34,629 nucleotides of DNA, taken from positions 1-34,629 of the forward strand of contig JAAYVI010000136.1 in assembly GCA_012517235.1 (NCBI GenBank). The letters are read 5' to 3'. Under the pieces are notes generated by a model. It was not told the origin of the DNA, did no database searches, and saw only the letters and a program-made list of their open reading frames with translations. Shown here one piece after another: positions 15,254 through 22,239 of the stretch. The number at the start of each line of letters is the position of its first letter. The first letter of the stretch is position 1. The stretch comes from Elusimicrobiota bacterium (GTDB lineage: Bacteria; Elusimicrobiota; Elusimicrobia; Elusimicrobiales; UBA9959). The position numbers and the translations under genes are program-made.

Positions 15254-15541
15254 TTATTTCTTTTGGGCCGCGGCTGAACTGCCTTGTTCTTTTAAAGCTT
15301 TCTCGTATTCCTTTATTACCGCGTTTTCCAATTTGCTTCTAAACTCGTTAGTGATCGGATGCGCTATGTCCTTATATGTGCCGTCTTTTATTTTTCTCGA
15401 CGGCATACATACTATCAAACCTTTGTTTCCGTTTACTATTTTCATATTATGCACCACAAAGGTATTGTCAAAGGTCACGGTCGCAAAAGCCTTGAGCCTT
15501 TCCTCGTTGCGCAAATGTATCCTTATTTCCGTTATCTCCAT
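15254..15541 (-). CDS. spoVG: SpoVG family RNA/DNA-binding regulator
   Basis: 95 residues from ATG 15541, chosen because AGGAGAGGA precedes it and the family starts with MEITEIRI. The open frame upstream to 15661 is not family sequence. Seen: FDNTFVVHNMKIVNG, GLIVCMPSRKIKDGTYKD and HPITNEFRSKLENAV, the conserved core. In Firmicutes SpoVG affects septation and gene expression and binds nucleic acid; in this non-sporulating context a post-transcriptional role is more likely (inference). The order spoVG, tRNA-Gln, glmU, prs resembles arrangements in other phyla. The short tail is KEQGSSAAAQKK. Confidence 0.95.
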   Translation of the reverse strand: MEITEIRIHLRNEERLKAFATVTFDNTFVVHNMKIVNGNKGLIVCMPSRKIKDGTYKDIAHPITNEFRSKLENAVIKEYEKALKEQGSSAAAQKK

Positions 15542-15657
15542 ATTCCTCTCCTTGCGCGGTAATACTCGGTCCGCGCACCCCCTGCACGACGCCCCAGACG
15601 GAAAACGGCCGCGGCGATTGCGCCTAAACCCATACGACGAGGCAGCCAGCAAGTAAT
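15542..15657 (-). other. GC-rich non-coding leader/possible structured RNA upstream of spoVG
   Basis: About 116 bases between the ispE terminator and spoVG, roughly 62% GC by hand count against AT-rich neighbours. All three minus-strand frames are open over most of it, so openness is uninformative. A 7-bp GC hairpin lies at its 3' end. I do not recognise SRP, 6S, RNase P or tmRNA signatures, or a clear promoter. It is probably the 5' untranslated region of spoVG or an independent small RNA. Confidence 0.45.
15553..15577 (-). promoter_or_regulatory. Hairpin abutting the spoVG ribosome binding site
   Basis: TGCGCGG (15553-15559) pairs perfectly with CCGCGCA (15571-15577) around an 11-base loop. 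On the mRNA it ends at the A-rich edge of AGGAGAGGA, the spoVG ribosome binding site. It could influence translation initiation or protect a processed end. Confidence 0.5.
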
Positions 15658-15659
15658 CC

Positions 15660-15680
15660 AAAAAAACCGCAAAACGGTTC
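15660..15680 (-). terminator. Rho-independent terminator after ispE
   Basis: On the minus strand AACCG-TTTTG-CGGTT (15679-15665) is followed by T residues down to 15660. It lies just after the ispE stop and ends the long glmM/glmS-to-ispE transcription unit. The stem is short (5 bp), so it may be leaky. Confidence 0.7.
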
Positions 15681-15682
15681 TT

Positions 15683-16567
15683 TCAGATAAATTTTGCCAA
15701 AAAAATAAATTTATGTAAAGAGGAAAAACGATTTTTTAGACGCTTTAGTTCTTCTATGTCGTAGGAAATAGCGAAAACCGCTCCGCCGGAACCGGTCATA
15801 AGGGCGTTCCCTTTGGTATCGGATTTAAGAATTCCGGCCGTTTTTTCGACATTTTTAGAAATTTTGAAAGCGCCGTTTTCAAGTCTGTTAAACAAATAAG
15901 GCGAAAAATCGAAAGCTTTTTTAAAAGACAGTTTTTTCTCAAATTCTTTTAACAGTTTTTTCTTTTTATTTATATCTTCTTGGGAACCCATTTTAAAACT
16001 TTTGTACACCGCCGGGGTAGAAACAAAAGCGTCCGGCCAAATTATAAGTATTTTTGGCATAGGAGAAGCAATCTTAAGCGGTCTTATTTTTTCTCCTTTT
16101 AAAGAACAAACGGCCGCTTTTTCTCCCGAAAGAAAAAAAGGTACGTCGGCGCCTAACTTTAAAGCCAGAGAAAAAAGTTTTTTTCTCGCGGACTTTTCTT
16201 TAATATCTATCTTTTCCAAAAAACACAAAGCTTTCAAAACAGCCGCGCAATCGGAAGACCCGCCGCCCAGCCCCGCTCCCGCGGGAATATATTTCTTTAT
16301 TTTTATGTTATGAGACGGTTTTACGCAAAAAGTTTCGCAGAAAGCCGAAGCCGCTTTATAAGCGAGATTTTTTTCTTTTGGCAAAGATTCCAGATTGGCA
16401 AAATTTTTCGTCTCAAGAGATATTCCTAATTTTTTTGTCTTTTTTACTTCGATAATATCGGCAAGATCGGTCAAAGCAAACAAACTTAAGATATTGTGGT
16501 ATCCGTCTTTCCTTTTGCCGGTTATTTCCAAAAATAAATTAAGTTTGGCATAAGCTTTAATTATCAT
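15683..16567 (-). CDS. ispE: 4-diphosphocytidyl-2-C-methyl-D-erythritol kinase
   Basis: 294 residues, a GHMP kinase. Seen: AYAKLNLFLEITGKRKDGYH (residues 5-24, with catalytic Lys8), ATP-binding PAGAGLGGGSSDCAAV (95-110), GADVPFF (139-145, catalytic Asp141) and the C-terminal MTGSGGAVFAI. It phosphorylates CDP-ME in the MEP isoprenoid pathway, here presumably feeding undecaprenyl phosphate for peptidoglycan and exported polysaccharide. It overlaps the TPR gene upstream by four bases and is closed by a terminator directly downstream. Confidence 0.95.
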   Translation of the reverse strand: MIIKAYAKLNLFLEITGKRKDGYHNILSLFALTDLADIIEVKKTKKLGISLETKNFANLESLPKEKNLAYKAASAFCETFCVKPSHNIKIKKYIPAGAGLGGGSSDCAAVLKALCFLEKIDIKEKSARKKLFSLALKLGADVPFFLSGEKAAVCSLKGEKIRPLKIASPMPKILIIWPDAFVSTPAVYKSFKMGSQEDINKKKKLLKEFEKKLSFKKAFDFSPYLFNRLENGAFKISKNVEKTAGILKSDTKGNALMTGSGGAVFAISYDIEELKRLKNRFSSLHKFIFLAKFI

Positions 16568-18594
16568 CTATCTCTCCCGAAGTAAATATCGGCCTCGCCT
16601 CGGGGAAATTTTAATTTAAGGTTTTCTACCCATATTTTTCCGCCGTAATAATTTCTCTTGAGATAAGCCTTTAATCCCAAAGAAGTTTTTATTTTTTTAA
16701 AAAAATCTTTTTCTTTTGTCAAATAAATTTTCTTTCCTTCTTTTTCTTTTGAGTCGCCCGCTTTTGACGAAAAAATAAAGCGCATCAATTTTGCCGCTTG
16801 AGCGAAATACTCGTAAATTTTCGGATTATCCCGTACTTGAGGCGGCAGTTTCATTTTTAATTCTTCTTTCTCAAAAGAAAAATAAAAGGAAGGAGACATC
16901 AACGGGTCGTAAAATATGATATGGAAATCTCCGTTGTCCTTAAAAGAAATATGACAATCGGCGGAAATTTTTTTACCGGCGAATACGAAAACCGCGGAAC
17001 ATTCTGTTTCATGAGGAGAATAGAATTCGTATTTTTTTGCCAAAAAATCGTAAAAAATATTCGGATTTTCCGCTTTTTTGAAGGTTTTTTGGGCCTTTGA
17101 AGATATTTTTTTGTCGGGCTTAATTAAGTTGGAAATAGCGTAATACTTCCAAGCCGAGGAATAATCTTTCAATGAAAAATATATGTCTCCCGCGTGAGAA
17201 AGCACGGTAGGATCTTCTTCGCCGCCCGAAAGCGCTTTTTCTATATAAGTCAAAGCCGAATTATAATCTCCTTTTTTATATAAAACCCAGGACATAGAAT
17301 CCAAATAAGCCGAATTTTCCGGCTGATAAGACAAAGCTTTTTCAATTAATTTTTGAGAGTATTCCAGATCTATTCCTCTGTCGGCCAAAGAATATCCCAA
17401 ATAGTTCAAAGCCATATGATTATCCGGTTCTTTCTCTATGACTTTCTCAAAATTTTCTTTAAAACACGCGGTATCTTTCATCCTTTCGCAAAGTACGGCC
17501 AACTGCATTCTTGCGTCGGTATAATCCGTTTTAAGCTTAACGGCTTTTTCCAAATAAAATCTCGATTTTTTATCTTCCTTCAAATCGTCGTATCCCAAAC
17601 CCAAAAAATAAGCCAATTCGTAATTATCGGGCCATTTTTCGTACGCTTTAGACAAAATCTCAACGGCGCCTTTGATATCGTTTAAAACGCTTTTATAATA
17701 TCCTATTTTTACGCAATTGGCCGGTCCCGGAGATACTTCGTTTAGGCGCTGCGCGTAAAAAAGAGCTTTTTCATAATCTTTTTTTATTTCGCTTAAAGCC
17801 GAAAGCCAGTATAAAGATTGAGGATTTTTCGGAGATATATTATAAGCCTTAAGAAAATACTTCTCCGCATTTTCCTTATCGTCGAGTTTTGACAAATATA
17901 TCTCACCCATTTTTATCAGAACTTCCGAGTTTGAAGAATCGGCCGAATAAATCTGTTCGTACATAGACAATGCGGATTTCCAGTTTCCGGTATCTTCGTA
18001 ATAAAGAGCCAGCATATATCTGGGGCGGGCATAAAAAGGATCTTCCGCCGCGGATTTTTTCAAGTATTCCACGGCTTTTGCGGCGTCTTTATTATTGTAA
18101 TATATCTCGGCGGCGCGCATATAAGCGTCGGCTTTGAGATCCGGTCTAAGCTCGATAAGTTTATTTAAATAATACATCGCTTTTTTTATTTCATAAGGAT
18201 TCAAGGATGCAAGCTGATAATAAGCTTCCGCATATTCCGGATCGTTTTTCACGGCGTTTAGAAAAGCTTTTTCCGCTTCTTCTTTTTTATTGGCCGCCCA
18301 TAACACATTTCCGTAATCGTACCAATTCTCCGCGCTTGAAGAATCTTTTTCCACTATTTTAAACGAGTATTCCAGTGCCTTGGGCACATCGCCCAAAGCC
18401 ATGGCAAGCTTCATGGCGGATCTGTAAATATAAGGGTCCTGATCTTTGGAAATAACCTTGGAGTAATATTCCAAAGCCTTCTCATATTTACCTTCTTTTT
18501 CCGATATCAAAGCTTCAAAATAGTCTCTATAAGACTCAATATTACCGCAATAAACCGAAGCGGAAAATAAAAACAAAGCAATAATTATTTTCAT
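16564..18594 (-). CDS. Exported TPR-repeat protein, 676 aa
   Basis: A signal peptide (about 1-16, ending SASVYC) is followed by some ten to twelve tetratricopeptide repeats over residues 20-510 (for example YEKALEYYSKVISKDQ, AEAYYQLASLNP, YNSALTYIEKALSGG). A C-terminal domain (about 530-676) of alternating beta segments has no helical repeats and looks like the LolA/LolB/DUF4292-type lipoprotein-associated fold; that comparison is tentative. Cys16 is a possible lipidation site, though its preceding residues fit the lipobox poorly. The protein is probably periplasmic or outer-membrane attached and may act in envelope assembly. It overlaps rimI and ispE by four bases each. Confidence 0.8.
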   Translation of the reverse strand: MKIIIALFLFSASVYCGNIESYRDYFEALISEKEGKYEKALEYYSKVISKDQDPYIYRSAMKLAMALGDVPKALEYSFKIVEKDSSSAENWYDYGNVLWAANKKEEAEKAFLNAVKNDPEYAEAYYQLASLNPYEIKKAMYYLNKLIELRPDLKADAYMRAAEIYYNNKDAAKAVEYLKKSAAEDPFYARPRYMLALYYEDTGNWKSALSMYEQIYSADSSNSEVLIKMGEIYLSKLDDKENAEKYFLKAYNISPKNPQSLYWLSALSEIKKDYEKALFYAQRLNEVSPGPANCVKIGYYKSVLNDIKGAVEILSKAYEKWPDNYELAYFLGLGYDDLKEDKKSRFYLEKAVKLKTDYTDARMQLAVLCERMKDTACFKENFEKVIEKEPDNHMALNYLGYSLADRGIDLEYSQKLIEKALSYQPENSAYLDSMSWVLYKKGDYNSALTYIEKALSGGEEDPTVLSHAGDIYFSLKDYSSAWKYYAISNLIKPDKKISSKAQKTFKKAENPNIFYDFLAKKYEFYSPHETECSAVFVFAGKKISADCHISFKDNGDFHIIFYDPLMSPSFYFSFEKEELKMKLPPQVRDNPKIYEYFAQAAKLMRFIFSSKAGDSKEKEGKKIYLTKEKDFFKKIKTSLGLKAYLKRNYYGGKIWVENLKLKFPRGEADIYFGRDR

Positions 18595-19031
18595 ATTTCT
18601 ATCCTTTTGGCCATAACCAAAGCGTCATAGGTATTATTATAGTATTTGGGACGAACTGAAATCTTTTCAAATCCCATACTTAAATACAGACTAACGGCGG
18701 CCGCATTGACGCAAGACACTTCCAATAAAGCTTGATTACATTCGTTTTTCTTGGCATATTCCAAAGCTTTATTTAGCAAAGCTTTTCCTATTCCTCTTCG
18801 CAAAAAAGACTTTGAAACTACCAAAGTATTTATTTCCGTTTTTGGCCTTAGAATCCAAAAATTTATAAAACCGGCGGTCAAATTTCCTTCTTGAGCTTTA
18901 AGAGTAACCGAAAAAGGTTTTGAGAATTCCGCTTCGAAACCCGCTTTACCCCAAAAGGCATAGCCTTCGTGTTCTTTTTCTATGCGGCAAAGAGATTCTA
19001 TGTCTTCCTCGAAAGCTCTCGATATTTTCAT
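18591..19031 (-). CDS. rimI: GNAT acetyltransferase, RimI-like
   Basis: 146 residues, one GNAT domain. Seen: the acetyl-CoA-binding RRGIGKALL (78-86), LEVSCVNAAAVSLYLSMGFE (about 103-122) and a C-terminal YYNNTYDALVMAK typical of RimI (usual pattern Y....DA..M). RimI acetylates the N-terminal alanine of ribosomal protein S18. The arrangement next to tsaB and tsaE is the standard bacterial one, which supports RimI over a generic GNAT. Start and stop overlap both neighbours by four bases. Confidence 0.88.
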   Translation of the reverse strand: MKISRAFEEDIESLCRIEKEHEGYAFWGKAGFEAEFSKPFSVTLKAQEGNLTAGFINFWILRPKTEINTLVVSKSFLRRGIGKALLNKALEYAKKNECNQALLEVSCVNAAAVSLYLSMGFEKISVRPKYYNNTYDALVMAKRIEI

Positions 19032-19693
19032 TTTAAATTTTCATACTTCGCCGGTTTGGCATAAATGGGAGAAATATTTTTTTCATTAAAATAAAAACCG
19101 GCTTTTATTATATTTTCCGGCAAAACGGCGGATATTTCGTCGGGCGCGAGATCGGAATTTTCTTGAGCCAAAGAATAAATTTGAGGATAATCTTTCTTTT
19201 CTCCTATGATTATTCCCTTATAGTTTCTAAGTTTGTCTTTTAATATATTTTCTTTAAGCCAAAATATTTGAGTTTTTCTTTTAAGTTTGCCTTGCGAAAC
19301 AAGATAATAGCTTAAGTAAAATTCGTCCTTGAAAGCTCTCGATAAACACGCTATTTCAAATTTTTCTTTTTCTTTAAAATATTCGAATGCGTTAAAAGCC
19401 AAACAATCGTGAACGCTTAAACCGTAAACCCGGGCGCTCGACAAAACGGAATATACTCCGGCCAGAGTATACGAAATTCTCATACCGGTAAATCTGCCCG
19501 GCCCTCTAACCGAAACTATTTTAGAAAAATCTTTAAAACTTCCTCCGGCTTTTGCGGCCGCTTTTTTAATTTCTTCGAATATTATTTCTTCTTGATTTAA
19601 AAATTCCTTAGACAGCGCTACGCATCCCTTGGGACCGGAAACAAAAATTCCCATATCCTTAAGACAAGTACAAAGTCCCAGATTAAGACTCAT
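19028..19693 (-). CDS. tsaB: tRNA threonylcarbamoyladenosine biosynthesis protein TsaB
   Basis: 221 residues, an inactive ASKHA-fold partner of TsaD. The diagnostic RGPGRFTGMR motif is at residues 63-72. The N-terminus (MSLNLGLCTCLKDMGIFVSG) is divergent from the usual ILAIDTS strand but occupies the same place. It works with TsaD, TsaC and TsaE in making t6A37 in ANN-decoding tRNAs. It overlaps tsaE by 11 bases and rimI by four. tsaD itself is not in this window. Confidence 0.9.
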   Translation of the reverse strand: MSLNLGLCTCLKDMGIFVSGPKGCVALSKEFLNQEEIIFEEIKKAAAKAGGSFKDFSKIVSVRGPGRFTGMRISYTLAGVYSVLSSARVYGLSVHDCLAFNAFEYFKEKEKFEIACLSRAFKDEFYLSYYLVSQGKLKRKTQIFWLKENILKDKLRNYKGIIIGEKKDYPQIYSLAQENSDLAPDEISAVLPENIIKAGFYFNEKNISPIYAKPAKYENLK

Positions 19694-20123
19694 ATATCTT
19701 TATCTCCCTTTTGTCTTTGCCCTTTAAATTTATTACGACCTTATGATGAGAAAAACGAGAATAAACGCTTTCGGCCGGCAAGGGCCACTCTATCGCAACG
19801 ACATAATCTTTGCTCAAATAATCTTCCAAACCAAAATCGACTTCTTTGGGATTTTTAAGTCTGAAAAGATCGAAATGAGCCAAAGATATCTTTTCGCCTT
19901 TATAAATCCTGGCCAGATTAAAACTTGAACTTATGGGTTTTTTAGAACACTTAAGACCTTTTGCTATTCCGGAAACAAATACCGTTTTACCCGCGCCTAT
20001 GTCGCCGAAAAGAACGACAATCTCTCCCCCGGAAAAGTTCGAAGAAAAGTTTTGCGCCGCGCAAAAAGTTTCTTTTTCGTTTTTAGTTTTAAAAGTGCTC
20101 AAAAGCTCGTATTTCGGCTTCAT
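19683..20123 (-). CDS. tsaE: tRNA threonylcarbamoyladenosine biosynthesis ATPase TsaE
   Basis: 146 residues. Walker A GDIGAGKT at 40-47, SSSFNLARIY, HFDLFRL with the conserved Asp, FGLEDYL and IEWP near 113-116 are all family marks. It is the ATPase that resets the TsaB-TsaD complex. The start overlaps the thiL 3' end by 35 bases; the first residues (KYELLSTFKTKNE) look like the usual N-terminal strand, so the long overlap seems real. Confidence 0.94.
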   Translation of the reverse strand: MKPKYELLSTFKTKNEKETFCAAQNFSSNFSGGEIVVLFGDIGAGKTVFVSGIAKGLKCSKKPISSSFNLARIYKGEKISLAHFDLFRLKNPKEVDFGLEDYLSKDYVVAIEWPLPAESVYSRFSHHKVVINLKGKDKREIKIYES

Positions 20124-21039
20124 AATTTTTTATCAAAACGCCTTTCCCTTTTTTCATTTTTCCCAAAACATAACATTGCGGAATTTCTTTTTTTATCTTT
20201 TTTAAAAACTTCGCAGCCGCGCAAAATATCAGTCCGTAATCTTCGCCGCCTTCCAAAGCGTATTTTTTCCAGTTTTTATTTTCTATTTCGCACCATTTTA
20301 TAAGATTGTTTGAAACCGAAAAAATCGGTATTTCGCATTCGGCCTTCAATGAGTTTTCAAGCGAAAGTATTTCCAGGCTTTTAAAAAGCCCGTCGGAATT
20401 ATCGAGCATGCAGGAAGCGTATTTTGAAATCTTATCGGATTCTTTTACGCATATCTTGGGTTTCCAAAAAGAATCCACAAGTTTTCTTTCTATTTTATTT
20501 TTCGGACCGCCGGAAATAAGTATTTCAAGCCCCGCTTTCGCTTCGCCCAAAGAACCGGCTCCCATTATCAAATCGCCTTCTTTTGCCCCTTTTCTAAGCA
20601 TTAATCTTTTCTTTTCCGCCGTACCTAAAACCGTCATAGAAAAATGAGTTTTATCGGCCTTGCATAAATTCCCGCCGGCTATTTTCATGCCGAATAAAGC
20701 GGCTTCTTTTCTTAGCGAAACAGAGAATCTTTTTATCCATTTTTCGCTTATATTTTTCCCGATACCGCCGGCCACCACGCAAAAAAGAGGTTTTGCTTTC
20801 CCCATAGAATATATGTCGCTTACGTTCATTCGGACAAGTTTGGAAGCCAATAATTCCGGTTTTGTAAAATTTGTCAAAAAATGCGTGCCTTCCTGAACTT
20901 CGTCGGTTGTCAAAAGAACATATTTTCCGTTTTTTATATCCGCCACGGCGCAATCGTCGCCGGGGCCTATCAATAAACCGTCTTTTTTCGGATATGAAAA
21001 AACCTTTTTAAAAAAATCTAACAAATTCTTTTCTTTCAT
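20089..21039 (-). CDS. thiL: Thiamine-monophosphate kinase
   Basis: 316 residues. Seen: LIGPGDDCAVAD (23-34), TTDEVQEGTHF (44-54, Mg-binding Asp), RMNVSDIYSMGKAP-like (here RMNVSDIYSMGKAKP), AGGNLCKAD, LDNSDGLFKSLEILS and LEGGEDYGLIF. It makes thiamine diphosphate from the monophosphate. No other thiamine gene is nearby, so the cell may salvage or have thi genes elsewhere. It overlaps nnrD by four bases upstream and tsaE by 35 downstream. Confidence 0.94.
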   Translation of the reverse strand: MKEKNLLDFFKKVFSYPKKDGLLIGPGDDCAVADIKNGKYVLLTTDEVQEGTHFLTNFTKPELLASKLVRMNVSDIYSMGKAKPLFCVVAGGIGKNISEKWIKRFSVSLRKEAALFGMKIAGGNLCKADKTHFSMTVLGTAEKKRLMLRKGAKEGDLIMGAGSLGEAKAGLEILISGGPKNKIERKLVDSFWKPKICVKESDKISKYASCMLDNSDGLFKSLEILSLENSLKAECEIPIFSVSNNLIKWCEIENKNWKKYALEGGEDYGLIFCAAAKFLKKIKKEIPQCYVLGKMKKGKGVLIKNYEAEIRAFEHF

Positions 21040-21899
21040 TTTATTCTTTTAAAAGCTTCTCCTATAAAATCGGCTATATCCGAGGCCAAAAGGCTTCTTT
21101 CTCCTATTTTTTCCGCCGCTATTTTTCCGGCCAAAGCGTGTATTTCTACGGACAAAGCGGCGGACTGGAAAGCGGTTTTTCTAAAATCTTTTTTTTGCTT
21201 TCCTATTTGAGCCCAAATAGCCGCGGTTATTCCGGTCAACACGTCTCCGCTGCCGCCTTTGGACAAAGCCGAAGAAGCGAAAGAAGAAACATAAACCTTT
21301 TTCCCTTCGCAAACTACGCTGTTAGCTCCTTTTAACAGCGCCGCTCCCGAAGTAATATTAGACAGCTTATACGCGGCTTTTATCCTTTCGGAAAAATCGC
21401 CTATCAATCTCTTCATTTCGCCTTCGTGAGGCGTAAGTATGCAAGGTCTATTTTTAAGTTTGGGCAGATATTCCTTATTTTGCGCCAAAGCGTTTAGAGC
21501 GTCCGCGTCTATGACACAGGGAATTTTAACGGAATTTAAAAGATTAACCGCAAATTCTCTCCCGCCCTCTCCCAAACCGGGGCCCAAGGCCAAAACGTCT
21601 ATTTTAAACTTCTTTATCTTTTCCGATACTATTTTGTAAGCCCGAGGTTTTATAAATCCGCGCGAAGAAGGCAAGGCTATTATTACGGCCTCCGGTATAA
21701 GGCAAGAAACAATAAAGGCTTCGCTTTCCGGCAAAGCGCAATAAACTATTCCGGCTCCGCTTCTATAGGCCGCCTTACACGCCAAATATGCGGCTCCGGT
21801 CATACCTCTTGATCCGGCCGCTATAAGAACTCTGCCGAAAAAATTTTTATCGGCTTTATCCGGCCTTAGAGGCATTATCTTTTTAAAATTTATTTTCAT
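21036..21899 (-). CDS. nnrD: ADP/ATP-dependent NAD(P)H-hydrate dehydratase (stand-alone YjeF C-domain)
   Basis: 287 residues from ATG 21899, whose start MKINFKKIMPLRP is family-like. A 12-codon longer frame to 21935 overlaps acpS and adds a non-family sequence. Seen: GRVLIAAGSRGMTGAAYL, LALGPGLG, VIDADALNAL, CILTPHEGEMKRL, LKGANSVV and GGSGDVLTGITAA. It dehydrates damaged NAD(P)HX. The epimerase half found fused in most bacteria is missing and no separate epimerase gene is present here. It lies seven bases after acpS, a common gene pairing. Confidence 0.92.
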   Translation of the reverse strand: MKINFKKIMPLRPDKADKNFFGRVLIAAGSRGMTGAAYLACKAAYRSGAGIVYCALPESEAFIVSCLIPEAVIIALPSSRGFIKPRAYKIVSEKIKKFKIDVLALGPGLGEGGREFAVNLLNSVKIPCVIDADALNALAQNKEYLPKLKNRPCILTPHEGEMKRLIGDFSERIKAAYKLSNITSGAALLKGANSVVCEGKKVYVSSFASSALSKGGSGDVLTGITAAIWAQIGKQKKDFRKTAFQSAALSVEIHALAGKIAAEKIGERSLLASDIADFIGEAFKRIK

Positions 21900-21906
21900 C
21901 GGCAAA

Positions 21907-22239
21907 TCAAAAAGCAAGACAAACGGCGCAGGCATAATCTTTGCAGTGAGAAATGCTTATCAAAAGCTTTTTTTTCTCTCCGCGGATTTTAACCGTAGGC
22001 TTGCCGGATAATTCGTTTAGAATCTCAATTTTGTTTAAAGGAATATTTTTCTTGTTCAAAGCTTTTATGACGGCTTCCTTCGCGGCAAATCTCGCGGCGA
22101 GACGTTCGTATTTATTGGCGCTTTTAAGACAAGAATCAAGTTCTTTTTTAGAATAAACCTTAATTAAAAACTTTTTCGACGACGCTTTCTTAATCCTGCG
22201 CGTTTCGACTATGTCTATTCCGAGTCCCGAAGTTTTCAT
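21907..22239 (-). CDS. acpS: Holo-[acyl-carrier-protein] synthase
   Basis: 110 residues. Seen: GLGIDIVETRRI (5-16, Mg-binding Asp8), ERLAARFAAKEAVIKAL with its catalytic Glu, and the C-terminal ISISHCKDYACAVCLA. It transfers phosphopantetheine from CoA to the acyl carrier protein. The ATG overlaps the glmS stop in an ATGA junction. Confidence 0.94.
   Translation of the reverse strand: MKTSGLGIDIVETRRIKKASSKKFLIKVYSKKELDSCLKSANKYERLAARFAAKEAVIKALNKKNIPLNKIEILNELSGKPTVKIRGEKKKLLISISHCKDYACAVCLAF

Noticed and set aside
15554-15576. A stretch on the plus strand (GCGCGGTAATAC) recalling the 530 loop of 16S rRNA
   Set aside because: Only about ten bases match and the flanks do not; no rRNA is present.
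15542-15657. SRP (4.5S), 6S, tmRNA or RNase P RNA in the GC-rich island
   Set aside because: None of the conserved cores I know (for example the GGAAGGNAGCAGCC-type SRP core) is present on either strand.
15542-15661. N-terminal extension of SpoVG by 40 codons
   Set aside because: The extension is Arg-rich and unlike the family, while AGGAGAGGA directly precedes the internal ATG at 15541.
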